A DNA stretch of 64,000 bases, taken from the NCBI RefSeq assembly GCF_028830055.1, contig NZ_CP101655.1:3638204-3702203 (forward strand), written 5' to 3'. Source of the DNA: Pseudomonas serboccidentalis (GTDB lineage: Bacteria; Pseudomonadota; Gammaproteobacteria; Pseudomonadales; Pseudomonadaceae). The notes under the pieces are model-generated. The model ran no database searches and had not been told where the DNA came from. It saw only the letters and a program-made list of their open reading frames with translations. The translations under genes and the position numbers were made by a program. Shown here piece by piece: positions 36,983 through 46,711 of this stretch (position 1 is its first letter; each line of letters begins with the position of its first letter).

Positions 36983-37999
36983 CTATTGAGGTGAAGCCGA
37001 TCCCGCCCCAAACCTCCAAGCGAGAACAGCGATTGGCGAATAGGCCAGCAAAATCCCTACCACGCCGTCCAGAACGTTGACGGCGACCAGTACAGCAATG
37101 GGTAGAAGCCAGAGTAGGTTAATTGCGAGCACAGCCAACGTAACAAATCTATGGCTCTTAAAGTACCTTGAAGCATTTTGATAGGCGTGACTGCAGTGAG
37201 CCTGATAAATTTTTTCGCCTCGGGCGACTCGGCGGAAAAGTGTAAATGTAGCGTCTACCACAAAGACGCCAAGCAATATCAACCAACACCATAGAAAATG
37301 AGGTGAATGCCAAGCTGAAACAAGAGAAAGTCCACCTATCGCAATCCCAAGAAAGCCGCTACCTGCATCACCCATAAATATTTTCGCAGGAGGGAAGTTC
37401 CAAAATAGAAAACCCATGACCGCCGCAGACAGTAACAACGGCGCACCGAAAAGTTCTGGCGCTCCCGCAACGTAGTAAATGATACACATGCCCAAACAAA
37501 CGCAAATAGCTTCTACACTTGCAAGACCATCGATACCATCCATAAAGTTATACAGATTGAGAAGCCAGACTAGATACATCGCTCCGAATACCGGGCCAGC
37601 CCACCCTAAATCTAATACATGGGAAAAAAGCAAAATAGGCGCAAAACCGTTTAACCAGAACAAAAGCCAGGCTGCAGCGATAAAGTGCCCCAGAAGACGC
37701 CATACAGCAGCGATGTGTCCATGATCATCGGCAAAGCCTAATATGGCTACAAATAAGCCTGCGCCGCCAACGGCTGCCGCCTCAGACAGCGTTAAAGAGT
37801 CAAATCCGACAAGTATCGGAAGCACCGCAATGAAAGAGACGACAATTGCAACGCCCCCGCCTCTAGGGGTAGGTACCGTGTGGGAACTTCGCTCGTTCGG
37901 GACATCCAACATGCTTGCATTGAGCGCGTAATGGCGCAAAGCCCACGTCAAAGCGAGGGAGATGCACAGAACAACTATTGATAGCCAACAGAAAATCAT
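36983..37999 (-). CDS. wbpL: WbpL/WecA-type polyprenyl-phosphate sugar-1-phosphate transferase
   Basis: Membrane protein of 338 aa with about ten TM helices. Family motifs: LDVPNERSSHTVPTPRGGG, NLYNFMDGIDGLA with the catalytic Asp residues, FMGDAGSGFLG, and the cytoplasmic loop with QAHCSHAYQNA. It transfers FucNAc/QuiNAc- or GlcNAc-1-phosphate to undecaprenyl phosphate to begin the O-chain. It overlaps the upstream reductase gene by four bases (ATGA), which supports a shared priming step. Confidence 0.93.
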   Translation of the reverse strand: MIFCWLSIVVLCISLALTWALRHYALNASMLDVPNERSSHTVPTPRGGGVAIVVSFIAVLPILVGFDSLTLSEAAAVGGAGLFVAILGFADDHGHIAAVWRLLGHFIAAAWLLFWLNGFAPILLFSHVLDLGWAGPVFGAMYLVWLLNLYNFMDGIDGLASVEAICVCLGMCIIYYVAGAPELFGAPLLLSAAVMGFLFWNFPPAKIFMGDAGSGFLGIAIGGLSLVSAWHSPHFLWCWLILLGVFVVDATFTLFRRVARGEKIYQAHCSHAYQNASRYFKSHRFVTLAVLAINLLWLLPIAVLVAVNVLDGVVGILLAYSPIAVLAWRFGAGSASPQ

Positions 38000-38958
38000 A
38001 CCTTCCGATTATCCTGAAAGTGGAGCGCACTACGGCGAAATGCTAAATCCCTTGTAATCGGAGGAAACCACCCCAGCAAACTACAAGTATCACTAATATC
38101 AACTTGCAGTGAACTACAAAGACGTTGAGTCACGTCCCTGCGTCCCGTCAAAAAACCAGCCAATTTCAACAGAGCTACCGGAACGGAAAGCAAGCGACTT
38201 TTTTTCCCTAAAGCTTTCGCCATTAATCCAAGCAACTGCGATGTGGATATATCTGCACCGTCACTGACCATCAATACACGCCCACTGGCGGAAGGATGGC
38301 TGATACAGGTGACAATCAAATCCACCAGATTCTCGATAAACACCAGGCTTCGCTGATTATGAATAGCACCAAGCGGAAGAGGAACTTCCTTGTCCAGCCA
38401 GTTCATCATATTAAGAAAATTTGCCTTGACGCCCGGCCCATAAACCAGCGGAGGTCGAATGACCACCAACTCCATACCCGTTTCTAAACTTATTTTTCCT
38501 AGCCCCTCTTCTGCTTCAAATTTCGATAGCCCATAAGGATCTTTCGGCACTGAGTTCAGAACAGATGTGAACGGATGACCTGGAAGAGTAGTCTCACCAT
38601 TAACTTTAATTGAGCTTATATATATAAAGCGCTTTACGCCCGAGTTAGCGGCTTTTCGCGCCAGATTCAAAGTGCTGTTGACATTGATTTTCCGGAATTC
38701 CGCGATAGCATCCGGTGCAGTTTCGTCCATCACATGAACCCTGGCAGCACAGTGAACGATTGCGTGAATACCATCAAGAGCAAAACCGATATCAGGTGAA
38801 TTCATATCCCAATAAACAGTTTTACACAGCCCACTGATTCTTGACTGGGAACGCACAGTAGCTAGGGGTGTAAATGCTTTATCAATAAGCAGCCTAAAAA
38901 CCACTGCCTCACCTACGAACCCTGTTGCCCCCGTAACCAACACCAGCGGCTGACTCAT
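37996..38958 (-). CDS. WbpV/WbpK-like UDP-4-keto-sugar reductase
   Basis: Protein of 320 aa, extended SDR. TGATGFVG lies at 9-16, VHCAARVHVMDE near 70, and the catalytic YGLSKFEAE. It should reduce the 4-keto product of WbpM to UDP-QuiNAc or UDP-FucNAc, the sugar WbpL loads. Which epimer forms cannot be told by eye. ATG 38958 overlaps the stop of the GT2 gene upstream and its own stop overlaps wbpL, so the three are coupled. Confidence 0.87.
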   Translation of the reverse strand: MSQPLVLVTGATGFVGEAVVFRLLIDKAFTPLATVRSQSRISGLCKTVYWDMNSPDIGFALDGIHAIVHCAARVHVMDETAPDAIAEFRKINVNSTLNLARKAANSGVKRFIYISSIKVNGETTLPGHPFTSVLNSVPKDPYGLSKFEAEEGLGKISLETGMELVVIRPPLVYGPGVKANFLNMMNWLDKEVPLPLGAIHNQRSLVFIENLVDLIVTCISHPSASGRVLMVSDGADISTSQLLGLMAKALGKKSRLLSVPVALLKLAGFLTGRRDVTQRLCSSLQVDISDTCSLLGWFPPITRDLAFRRSALHFQDNRKV

Positions 38959-39878
38959 CGTTTCTTCGTCCCTGACAGCGCTGCAATCCAGCATAAAATA
39001 AAGAAAAGCGCTTTATCGCGCTTACGTCGCCGGCACTGATATGAACTCAATGACAGAAATATTAATTCTCTGCGACTAAAGCCAATCCATTGACGAACAA
39101 ATCGTTCATCAACCAGACCAACCAACTCTACAATTATTCGAACCTGTTTGAACCACCAACCGTCACGCACTGTTTTGTAGCGTGCAATTAATGTCTTGAC
39201 CCCGGTATTGGCACCGACTTGATTATGTTCATGTTGTCTGTATTGCATCGTGGGCACAGGATCAATCACCCACTTGAACCCACGACTACGAGCAAACGCA
39301 TAACAATACCAATCGTGCAGATCAACACACTGCAGCGCCGGCCAATTAGTAAGAAGTGAGGCTTTAAGAGCGTCTGCCAGTTTACGCCCGAACACGTAGG
39401 TACAGCCCGGCCCTGCGGCCTCGAACAAGTAGTCCCACTCGACTTGAGGTTGAGCCTTATTTAACAAGCGACACTTTCCGCCTGCCCAAAACGCAGTAAC
39501 ATTGCTCGAATATGCGTCAGACTGTTCATCAACCAGCGTACGGGTCGCCCGAACAAGCTTCTCTTCGTGCCAAATATCATCTTGATCGGCAAAGGCAACA
39601 AAGTCATGCCTGGAAAAGTCGACATCCCGAATCAGGCGAAAGAAATTTCGTGATGCCCCACCAAACTTGCCTTGCGGTGGCAGAACAACCACATTGGAAT
39701 GACGTGCTGCATAGGCAGCACACCAAGCCTCAGTGCCATCGGTAGACGAATCGACACTGATGTAGATCGATACATCGGTCATGGATTGTGCTTGAATCGA
39801 GTCAAGTTGTTGCTCGATCCAGAGCATACCGTTGTAGGCAGCCAGCAAAACTGCAACGCTCTGATTTTCTACTGGCAT
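38955..39878 (-). CDS. GT2 family glycosyltransferase (rhamnosyltransferase-like)
   Basis: Protein of 307 aa. The GT-A nucleotide-binding start is VAVLLAAYNGMLWIEQQLDS, followed by SVDSSTDGTE and the metal site FADQDDIWHEEKL. Later MQYRQHEHNQVGANTG resembles the YRQHSDNVIGAN of the other GT2 here, so the two are related. A position directly after rmlA fits transfer of dTDP-rhamnose. Gap to rmlA is 56 bases; overlap with the reductase gene is four. Confidence 0.87.
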   Translation of the reverse strand: MPVENQSVAVLLAAYNGMLWIEQQLDSIQAQSMTDVSIYISVDSSTDGTEAWCAAYAARHSNVVVLPPQGKFGGASRNFFRLIRDVDFSRHDFVAFADQDDIWHEEKLVRATRTLVDEQSDAYSSNVTAFWAGGKCRLLNKAQPQVEWDYLFEAAGPGCTYVFGRKLADALKASLLTNWPALQCVDLHDWYCYAFARSRGFKWVIDPVPTMQYRQHEHNQVGANTGVKTLIARYKTVRDGWWFKQVRIIVELVGLVDERFVRQWIGFSRRELIFLSLSSYQCRRRKRDKALFFILCWIAALSGTKKR

Positions 39879-39934
39879 GCGAATCCTGCATAGACGGTAC
39901 TGGATTTACTAATCCAGAGTGTGCTTCGCTCGAT

Positions 39935-40825
39935 TTACAGCGAGCCATGATCCAATAGTTTTTGTAGATATTGGCCGTACCCGGTTTTCTTCAGGCGTTC
40001 TGCCTGAGACCCAAGTTGCTCCGCGTCAATCCACCCATTGGTGTAGGCAATTTCTTCAAGACACGCAATCTTGAATCCTTGACGATGCTCAATGGTGTGC
40101 ACAAAGTGGCTGGCTTCGAGCAAAGAATCATGAGTCCCTGTATCAAGCCATGCAAAACCACGTCCAAGCATTTGAACGCTGAGCGACTTTTGCTCAAGAT
40201 AAACTCGGTTGACGTCAGTAATTTCCAACTCGCCTCGTTCCGACGGCTTGATGCTTTTGGCGATATCCACAACCTGATTGTCGTAGAAGTACAAGCCAGT
40301 TACTGCATAGCTGGATTTTGGCTGATCAGGCTTTTCCTCAATACTCAAGGCACGGCCAGAACTATCAAACTCGACGACACCAAAACGCTCTGGGTCAGAA
40401 ACATGATAGCCAAAAACTGTGGCTCCACTTTCCTGATTGCTGGCAGCGCGCAGGTTGTCCGAGAAATGATGCCCGTGGAAAATATTGTCGCCAAGAATCA
40501 AACAGCAAGGGTCTTTGCCAATAAATTCCTCACCGATAATAAATGCCTGAGCCAAGCCATCAGGACTTGGTTGCTCCGCATAGGTCAACTTTATGCCATA
40601 CAGGCTGCCATCACCCAGCAGCTTGCGGAAACAAGGCAGATCCTCAGGTGTAGAAATAATGAGGATCTCCCGCATGCCCGCAAGCATTAGCACCGACAGC
40701 GGATAGAAGATCATCGGCTTGTCGTAGATAGGCAGCATTTGCTTGGATACGCCAAGGGTGAGCGGGTGTAGACGCGTACCCGAACCGCCAGCGAGAATGA
40801 TGCCTTTACGATTTGTAGTGATCAT
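39935..40825 (-). CDS. rmlA: RmlA, glucose-1-phosphate thymidylyltransferase
   Basis: Protein of 296 aa that makes dTDP-glucose from Glc-1-P and dTTP, first step of dTDP-rhamnose synthesis. It has the signature [21 protein letters not shown], then [14 protein letters not shown] and LGDNIFHG. It overlaps rmlD by four bases. Full length. Confidence 0.97.
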   Translation of the reverse strand: MITTNRKGIILAGGSGTRLHPLTLGVSKQMLPIYDKPMIFYPLSVLMLAGMREILIISTPEDLPCFRKLLGDGSLYGIKLTYAEQPSPDGLAQAFIIGEEFIGKDPCCLILGDNIFHGHHFSDNLRAASNQESGATVFGYHVSDPERFGVVEFDSSGRALSIEEKPDQPKSSYAVTGLYFYDNQVVDIAKSIKPSERGELEITDVNRVYLEQKSLSVQMLGRGFAWLDTGTHDSLLEASHFVHTIEHRQGFKIACLEEIAYTNGWIDAEQLGSQAERLKKTGYGQYLQKLLDHGSL

Positions 40826-41715
40826 TTATTTAAAACTTCCATAAGCATTCGGGTGACACCACCTTGCCAATCCGGCAAGTGCAGAGAGAAATTGTCACGG
40901 ATTTTTTGAGTATTCAAACGCGAATTCAATGGCCGGCGTGCAGGGGTAGGATAGGCCGTCGTTTCAATCGGATTCACCTCCTTGACTGCCAGTTCTTCAC
41001 CAACCGCTCGCGCAAAGTCAATAACGTGAACCGCATAACCGTGCCAAGAAACCTCACCACCGGCAGCCAAGTGATACAGGCCGCCCAGTTCAGGCGCTTG
41101 CAGCACTTTCTGAATAGCTAAGACAGTAACATCAGCAATGAGATCTGCACCTGTCGGAGCACCAATTTGGTCAGCGATGACATTGAGACTTTCCCGGTCT
41201 TTTGCCAGACGCAACATCGTTTTGGCGAAGTTGTTACCACGCGCGCCATACACCCAGCTGGTACGGAAGATCAGGTGCTTGCAGCCGGACTCCAGAATCC
41301 CCTGCTCACCCGCAAGCTTGCTGGCTCCGTAATGATTCACCGGAGCCACGTCGTCTGCCTCCTGCCAAGGATTCACACCGAGACCGCTGAATACGTAATC
41401 GGTTGAATAGTGGACTAGCCAAGCGTCCAGAAGCGCTGCTTCTTCCGCCATCACGCGGGTCGCTTCACCGTTGACCCGATCAGCCAGTTCCTTATCCGAC
41501 TCGGCCTTATCTACTGCGGTGTAAGCCGCGGCATTAACAATCACATCGGGCTTGACCTGGCGAATAGTCAAGCGCAGCGCGTCAAGGTTTGCCAAGTCAC
41601 CGCACAATTCACCAACCGCATTACGGTCCAGTGCAATCAAATCACCAAGGGGTGCGAGAGCGCGTTGAAGCTCCCAGCCAACCTGGCCATTTTTGCCGAG
41701 CAACAAGATTTTCAT
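40822..41715 (-). CDS. rmlD: RmlD, dTDP-4-dehydrorhamnose reductase
   Basis: Protein of 297 aa, last enzyme of dTDP-L-rhamnose synthesis. [11 protein letters not shown] is at 7-17, HYSTDYVF, and the YGASKLAGE catalytic Tyr-Lys. ATG 41715 gives [10 protein letters not shown] and overlaps rmlB by four bases; the frame upstream inside rmlB is not used. Its substrate needs RmlC, which is not found here. Confidence 0.96.
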   Translation of the reverse strand: MKILLLGKNGQVGWELQRALAPLGDLIALDRNAVGELCGDLANLDALRLTIRQVKPDVIVNAAAYTAVDKAESDKELADRVNGEATRVMAEEAALLDAWLVHYSTDYVFSGLGVNPWQEADDVAPVNHYGASKLAGEQGILESGCKHLIFRTSWVYGARGNNFAKTMLRLAKDRESLNVIADQIGAPTGADLIADVTVLAIQKVLQAPELGGLYHLAAGGEVSWHGYAVHVIDFARAVGEELAVKEVNPIETTAYPTPARRPLNSRLNTQKIRDNFSLHLPDWQGGVTRMLMEVLNK

Positions 41716-42788
41716 TTTTTCACCGAACGGTCGCTGTAGTTGGCATCGATCCACTGCTGGTAGCTGCCGCTTTTCACGTGCTCCACCCATTCGGTATTAG
41801 TCAGATACCACTCGACAGTTTTACGAATTCCCGACTCGAACGTTTCTTCCGGGGTCCAGCCCAACTCTTTCTGGATCTTGCTGGCATCAATTGCATAACG
41901 CTGATCGTGGCCCGGGCGGTCCTGAACGTAAGTGATCAGGCTGGCATGCGGTCGATGGGCTGAATCAGGGCGCAACTCATCAAGCAAAGCACAAAGTGTG
42001 TGAACCACCTCGATGTTCTGCTTTTCGTTGTGTCCGCCAATGTTGTAAGTCTCGCCGATCACACCTTCAGTGACGACTTTATACAATGCGCGAGCGTGAT
42101 CTTCGACATACAACCAGTCTCGAACTTGATTGCCTTTGCCGTAAACCGGCAGCGGCTTGCCTTCCAGTGCATTGAGAATGATCAACGGAATCAATTTCTC
42201 AGGGAAGTGGCAAGGACCATAGTTGTTCGAGCAATTTGTAACCAGTGTCGGCAGGCCATAAGTACGGGCCCAGGCGCGAACCAGGTGATCGGAGCTGGCC
42301 TTGCTGGCCGAATAAGGCGAACTTGGCTGATAGGGAGTGGTTTCGGTAAAGAGATCTTCTGGCCCTTCAAGATCACCGTAAACTTCGTCGGTCGAAATAT
42401 GATGGAAACGGAAGTTGGCTTTACGCGCATCATCCAGTGCAGCCCAATACTGGCGTGCAGCTTCCAGCAGTGTGTAAGTTCCGATGATGTTGGTCTGGAT
42501 AAATTCGGATGGGCCGGTAATCGAGCGATCAACGTGGGACTCAGCGGCCAAGTGCATGATGGCATCGGGTTGGTGTTCACGCAGGACACGGTCGATCTGA
42601 TCACGATCACATATGTCGACACGCTCAAACACGTAGCGCGAATCACCGCTAACGTCTGCCAGGGACTCAAGATTACCGGCATACGTCAGTTTATCGACGT
42701 TGATCACTGCGTCGCTGGTATTGGAAATGATGTGACGGATAACTGCCGAGCCGATGAACCCGGCGCCGCCGGTAACTAGAATTTTCAC
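41712..42788 (-). CDS. rmlB: RmlB, dTDP-glucose 4,6-dehydratase
   Basis: Protein of 358 aa with [11 protein letters not shown] (7-17), [11 protein letters not shown] and [15 protein letters not shown], all standard for RmlB. It starts with GTG (42786-42788), with only a weak ribosome site. First gene of the O-antigen run on the minus strand; the 225 bases upstream should carry its promoter. Confidence 0.97.
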   Translation of the reverse strand: MKILVTGGAGFIGSAVIRHIISNTSDAVINVDKLTYAGNLESLADVSGDSRYVFERVDICDRDQIDRVLREHQPDAIMHLAAESHVDRSITGPSEFIQTNIIGTYTLLEAARQYWAALDDARKANFRFHHISTDEVYGDLEGPEDLFTETTPYQPSSPYSASKASSDHLVRAWARTYGLPTLVTNCSNNYGPCHFPEKLIPLIILNALEGKPLPVYGKGNQVRDWLYVEDHARALYKVVTEGVIGETYNIGGHNEKQNIEVVHTLCALLDELRPDSAHRPHASLITYVQDRPGHDQRYAIDASKIQKELGWTPEETFESGIRKTVEWYLTNTEWVEHVKSGSYQQWIDANYSDRSVKK

Positions 42789-42852
42789 GCGAAACCATAC
42801 CCTTGAGCTGCGGACAGGCCACCAACGAGCACTGTCTAATCCATGAATACAA

Positions 42853-42873
42853 AAGCCTCAGAAGATCAGGCTT
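42853..42873 (-). terminator. Weak hairpin, possible terminator after lapA
   Basis: Six-pair stem AAGCCT/AGGCTT with nine-base loop, then TTTTG on the minus strand, about 140 bases after the lapA stop and before rmlB. Could limit readthrough from ihfB-lapA into the O-antigen genes. Confidence 0.35.
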
Positions 42874-43013
42874 CCATCAAAGTCAGTCTGAATCGATGTG
42901 GATATGTTTCCACAATCGAACAAGGGCTGCATTTTACAGCTTAATGAACGTTTTACTAATGGATATGGACAAGCGACGTTGCAAATTCGACAGAAGTCTC
43001 GCGCCTACCGACC

Positions 43014-43253
43014 TCAGACAAGACGCTTGCGTGCAATCCTGGACGAGCGCCCCAGAAACCAGCCCAGAACCGGACCAATCAGCATGCCGACGAGCAATGC
43101 CATGACCACTACCAACGACACTGGCAGCTGCGGCCCAGCCAAACCCAGGAACACCAACGAAATGGATTGCTGATTCTCCAGCACAAAAGCCAGGATCACT
43201 AACACAAGCAATAAAATGAAAACGCCAAGAAGTATGCGCTTGAGGTTACGCAT
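43014..43253 (-). CDS. lapA: LapA domain protein (DUF1049)
   Basis: Protein of 79 aa with two TM helices (about 5-25 and 40-62) and the pattern NQQSISLVFLG ending in basic residues. LapA (YciS) works with LapB in control of LPS assembly and LpxC turnover in E. coli. It follows ihfB by 27 bases on the same strand. No lapB gene next to it. Confidence 0.88.
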   Translation of the reverse strand: MRNLKRILLGVFILLLVLVILAFVLENQQSISLVFLGLAGPQLPVSLVVVMALLVGMLIGPVLGWFLGRSSRIARKRLV

Positions 43254-43280
43254 GAGTAACTCCTTGAGAAATAGCGACTG

Positions 43281-43574
43281 TCAAATCCCCTCCTCCTCTT
43301 CGTTCACCCGATCGCGCAATTCCTTGCCCGGTTTGAAATGCGGAACGAACTTGCCATCCAGGCTGACCGACTGGCCGGTCTTGGGATTGCGACCGACACG
43401 CGGCGCACGGTAGTGCAGGGAGAAGCTGCCAAATCCACGGATCTCGATGCGATCACCTGTGGCCAGACATTGGGACATTTGTTCAAGCATGGTCTTGATG
43501 GCCAGCTCCACATCCTTGGATGAGAGTAGCCCTTGATGGGTGACAATTCGTTCGATCAACTCCGACTTCGTCAT
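43281..43574 (-). CDS. ihfB: Integration host factor subunit beta
   Basis: Protein of 97 aa, DNA-bending HU/IHF fold, partner of IhfA. Signature [21 protein letters not shown] at 47-67 contains the DNA-inserting Pro. The acidic end EEEEG is common in Pseudomonas IhfB. Last gene of the gyrA-to-ihfB stretch before the O-antigen locus, as in P. aeruginosa. Confidence 0.97.
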   Translation of the reverse strand: MTKSELIERIVTHQGLLSSKDVELAIKTMLEQMSQCLATGDRIEIRGFGSFSLHYRAPRVGRNPKTGQSVSLDGKFVPHFKPGKELRDRVNEEEEGI

Positions 43575-43727
43575 ATTTTTCCCTTCTTTTTCAAGCAGCT
43601 AGATCAGCGCTTGAAAGGTTTTAGCACGCCCGGAAGATTTTGAACAGCCCAGGGATTGACATATCTTCCTCGGCGTCGAAACGCCCGTTTTCAGGACACA
43701 AAAGCACCGAACCGGATCAGTGCGCAC

Positions 43728-44006
43728 TCAGCGACACATCACCAGCATGGTTCGGGTGACGTAGCCTGCGGGATTGAAGCCAAACGGAAACTCATCCTCA
43801 TCCTTTGCATCATCAGACCGGGTGATCACCCTGTAACCCGCCCCCTTGCACTCCTTCGCCGCACGCTTTTGGCACTTCTCCCACCCTGAACCCAGGCCGG
43901 AACAGTCGATCTCGATACCGCTGACACCACGCACCGCATGCGTCTTGGCACTCGTGGTACAGCCGGCCAACAGCAGCACCACCATGAAGACTATAAATCT
44001 GTTCAT
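43728..44006 (-). CDS. Small hypothetical lipoprotein
   Basis: Protein of 92 aa with signal peptide MNRFIVFMVVLLLAGC (lipobox LAGC, Cys16), then a small domain with several Cys (DCSGLGSGWEKCQKRAAKEC) that may form disulfides. Family not recognised. ATG 44006 is chosen since it starts the signal peptide; an ATG at 44027 adds seven residues. It lies between the rpsA terminator and ihfB, so it probably has its own promoter. Confidence 0.75.
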   Translation of the reverse strand: MNRFIVFMVVLLLAGCTTSAKTHAVRGVSGIEIDCSGLGSGWEKCQKRAAKECKGAGYRVITRSDDAKDEDEFPFGFNPAGYVTRTMLVMCR

Positions 44007-44174
44007 CCACTTCCTTATGCCAGGCAACGCCCGACTACTGCACGACTAATACCCAGCTTAGTCGCGAATAGGCGATTGATCCGATTAAAGAAACAGACAA
44101 CCAGTTGAAGGGATTGGTTTCACCGCGATCCCGACACAGGCTAACCGCGCCCCATCTCACCAAATCGCAGGCAC

Positions 44175-44203
44175 AAAAAAGGGCGACCGAAGTCGCCCTT
44201 TTT
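44175..44203 (-). terminator. Rho-independent terminator of rpsA
   Basis: Stem GGGCGAC/GTCGCCC with a four-base loop, A-run on one side and T-run on the other, 17 bases after the rpsA stop. Strong and probably bidirectional. Confidence 0.93.
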
Positions 44204-44219
44204 CATGATCAATCAGAAC

Positions 44220-45902
44220 TTAGTTCTGCTTGGCCATTGCTTGCTTCAGCAGAGCAGCCATAGTGGTATCGGCTGGAGCTTCCTGAACAGAGTTCAGGCT
44301 CTGGATAGCTTCTTTCTCTTCAGCGTCGTCTTTCGACTTGATCGAGAGCTGGATTACGCGGCTCTTGCGGTCAACGCTGATGATCTTGGCTTCAACTTCC
44401 TGGCCTTCTTTCAGAACGTTGCGCGCGTCTTCAACGCGGTCACGGCTGATTTCGGAGGCTTTCAGGGTCGCTTCGATGTCGTCAGCCAGAACGATGATGG
44501 CGCCTTTGGCGTCAACTTCTTTCACGGTGCCTTTAACGATAGCGCCTTTGTCGTTAACCGAGACGTACTCGGAGAACGGATCGCTTTCCAGTTGCTTGAT
44601 GCCCAGGGAGATGCGCTCGCGCTCTGGGTCAACCGACAGGATGACGGTGTCCAGCTCGTCGCCCTTCTTGAAACGACGTACGGCTTCTTCGCCCACTTCG
44701 TTCCAGGAGATGTCGGACAGGTGAACCAGACCGTCGATGCCGCCGTCCAGACCAATGAAGATACCGAAATCGGTGATCGACTTGATGGTGCCGGAGATCT
44801 TGTCGCCCTTGTTGAACTGGCCAGAGAAGTCTTCCCATGGGTTCGACTTGCACTGCTTGATGCCCAAGGAGATACGACGACGCTCTTCGTCGATGTCCAG
44901 AACCATAACTTCCACTTCGTCGCCGACTTGTACGACTTTCGAAGGGTGGATGTTCTTGTTGGTCCAGTCCATTTCCGAAACGTGTACCAGACCTTCAACG
45001 CCTTCTTCCAGCTCAGCGAAGCAGCCGTAGTCGGTCAGGTTGGTTACACGAGCGGTAACGCGAGTGCTTTCTGGGTAACGGGCTTTGATAGCAACCCATG
45101 GATCTTCGCCCAGTTGCTTCAGGCCCAGGGAAACACGGTTGCGTTCGCGATCGTATTTCAGAACCTTGACGTCGATTTCGTCACCAACGTTGACGATTTC
45201 GGAAGGATGCTTGATACGCTTCCACGCCATGTCGGTGATGTGCAGCAGGCCGTCCACGCCACCCAGATCGACGAATGCGCCGTAATCGGTGAGGTTTTTG
45301 ACGATACCTTTGACTTGCTGGCCTTCCTGCAGGGATTCCAGCAGAGCTTCACGCTCGGCGGAGTTCTCGGCTTCCAGGACGCTACGACGGGAAACGACAA
45401 CGTTGTTGCGCTTCTGGTCCAGCTTGATGACCTTGAATTCCAGCTCTTTGCCTTCCAGGTGCGTGGTGTCGCGCACTGGACGGACGTCAACCAGGGAACC
45501 TGGCAGGAACGCACGGATGCCGTTAACGTCGACAGTGAAGCCGCCTTTAACCTTACCGTTGATAACGCCCTTGACCACTTCCTCAGCTGCGAAGGCTGCT
45601 TCCAGAACGATCCAGCATTCAGCGCGCTTGGCTTTTTCACGGGACAGCTTGGTTTCACCGAAACCGTCTTCAACCGAATCCAGAGCAACGTGAACTTCGT
45701 CACCGACATTGATAGTCAGGTCACCAGCGTCGTTGTAGAACTGTTCCAGCGGGATGAGTGCTTCAGACTTCAGACCAGCGTGAACGGTTACCCAGCGAGC
45801 CTGGTAATCGATATCAACGATAACACCGGTGATGATGGAGCCTGCCTGAAGGTTCAGGGTCTTTAGGCTTTCTTCAAAGAGTTCCGCAAAGCTTTCGCTC
45901 AT
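44220..45902 (-). CDS. rpsA: 30S ribosomal protein S1
   Basis: Protein of 560 aa with six S1 (OB-fold) repeats; the later ones carry repeated patterns such as [26 protein letters not shown] and [10 protein letters not shown]1 binds mRNA leaders and helps initiation on weak ribosome sites. ATG 45902 follows CAGGAATTAAA. The message has a structured leader of about 120 bases after cmk, which fits the known autogenous control of rpsA. Confidence 0.98.
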   Translation of the reverse strand: MSESFAELFEESLKTLNLQAGSIITGVIVDIDYQARWVTVHAGLKSEALIPLEQFYNDAGDLTINVGDEVHVALDSVEDGFGETKLSREKAKRAECWIVLEAAFAAEEVVKGVINGKVKGGFTVDVNGIRAFLPGSLVDVRPVRDTTHLEGKELEFKVIKLDQKRNNVVVSRRSVLEAENSAEREALLESLQEGQQVKGIVKNLTDYGAFVDLGGVDGLLHITDMAWKRIKHPSEIVNVGDEIDVKVLKYDRERNRVSLGLKQLGEDPWVAIKARYPESTRVTARVTNLTDYGCFAELEEGVEGLVHVSEMDWTNKNIHPSKVVQVGDEVEVMVLDIDEERRRISLGIKQCKSNPWEDFSGQFNKGDKISGTIKSITDFGIFIGLDGGIDGLVHLSDISWNEVGEEAVRRFKKGDELDTVILSVDPERERISLGIKQLESDPFSEYVSVNDKGAIVKGTVKEVDAKGAIIVLADDIEATLKASEISRDRVEDARNVLKEGQEVEAKIISVDRKSRVIQLSIKSKDDAEEKEAIQSLNSVQEAPADTTMAALLKQAMAKQN

Positions 45903-45915
45903 TTTAATTCCTGTA

Positions 45916-46012
45916 GATGAGGGCGAAGAATACGCCCATCTCCACACCCCAGACGGTGTGGGTTAGTTTCATTTAAAAGAAGCGCTGCAGGACTATGACT
46001 GGTCCCCTGCGG
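45916..46012 (-). promoter_or_regulatory. Structured leader of rpsA (three hairpins)
   Basis: Between cmk and rpsA the minus strand can form three hairpins: GCAGG-type stem at about 45984-46012 followed by CTTCTTTT (possible weak terminator or attenuator), CCACACC/GGTGTGG at 45942-45961, and GGGCG/CGCCC flanked by GAT/ATC at 45916-45940, just before the ribosome site. E. coli rpsA mRNA also has a multi-hairpin leader bound by S1. Structures are by eye. Confidence 0.5.
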
Positions 46013-46021
46013 CCTTCTTGG

Positions 46022-46711
46022 TCACCCGGCGATATCGCGAATGGCGATCTCGCTCATGATGCGTTCAAGCACCTGATCGATGGACAACTCCGTGGAATCC
46101 AGCTGTATCGCGTCAGCCGCCGGCTTTAGCGGGGCTACTGCGCGCTGGGTATCACGCTCGTCGCGTGCACGGATCTCATCTAGCAGACTCGACAGACTAA
46201 CACCCTCGACTTTGCCCTTCAACTGCAAATATCGGCGGCGCGCCCGTTCCTCGGCACTGGCGGTGAGGAAAATCTTCAGCGGTGCATCGGGAAACACCAC
46301 CGTACCCATGTCGCGACCGTCGGCCACCAGGCCCGGCGCTTCCTGAAAAGCACGCTGGCGCTGCAGCAGCGCCTCGCGTACCGCCGGCAATGCCGCCACC
46401 TGAGAAGCGCCGGAACCGACGCTTTCAGTACGAATGACATCACTGACTTCATCACCCTCAAGAATGATGCGCTGCAGCTGACCTTCGGTCGCCGCGATGA
46501 ACTGCACATCCAGATGAGCGGCCAGTTTTTTCAGCAGCTCTTCATTGGTCAGGTCGACACCATGGTTGTGCGCCGCAAACGCCAGCAGGCGATACAGCGC
46601 ACCGGAATCCAGCAGATTCCAGCCCAGACGCTTGGCCAGAATCCCGGCTACCGTGCCTTTGCCTGAACCGCTTGGCCCATCGATGGTGATGACCGGTGCA
46701 ATGTTCTTCAC
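46022..46711 (-). CDS. cmk: Cytidylate kinase
   Basis: Protein of 229 aa that phosphorylates CMP and dCMP. P-loop [10 protein letters not shown] is near residues 11-20, and [13 protein letters not shown] and [14 protein letters not shown] further on. The start is a GTG at 46709-46711 that overlaps the TGA of tyrA-aroA (GTGA), with AGAGG upstream; this gives the normal family length. Confidence 0.96.
   Translation of the reverse strand: MKNIAPVITIDGPSGSGKGTVAGILAKRLGWNLLDSGALYRLLAFAAHNHGVDLTNEELLKKLAAHLDVQFIAATEGQLQRIILEGDEVSDVIRTESVGSGASQVAALPAVREALLQRQRAFQEAPGLVADGRDMGTVVFPDAPLKIFLTASAEERARRRYLQLKGKVEGVSLSSLLDEIRARDERDTQRAVAPLKPAADAIQLDSTELSIDQVLERIMSEIAIRDIAG

Noticed and set aside
44205..45866. 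A 553-codon plus-strand frame opposite rpsA
   Set aside because: Arises from the repeated S1 domains and codon bias; rpsA is unmistakable.
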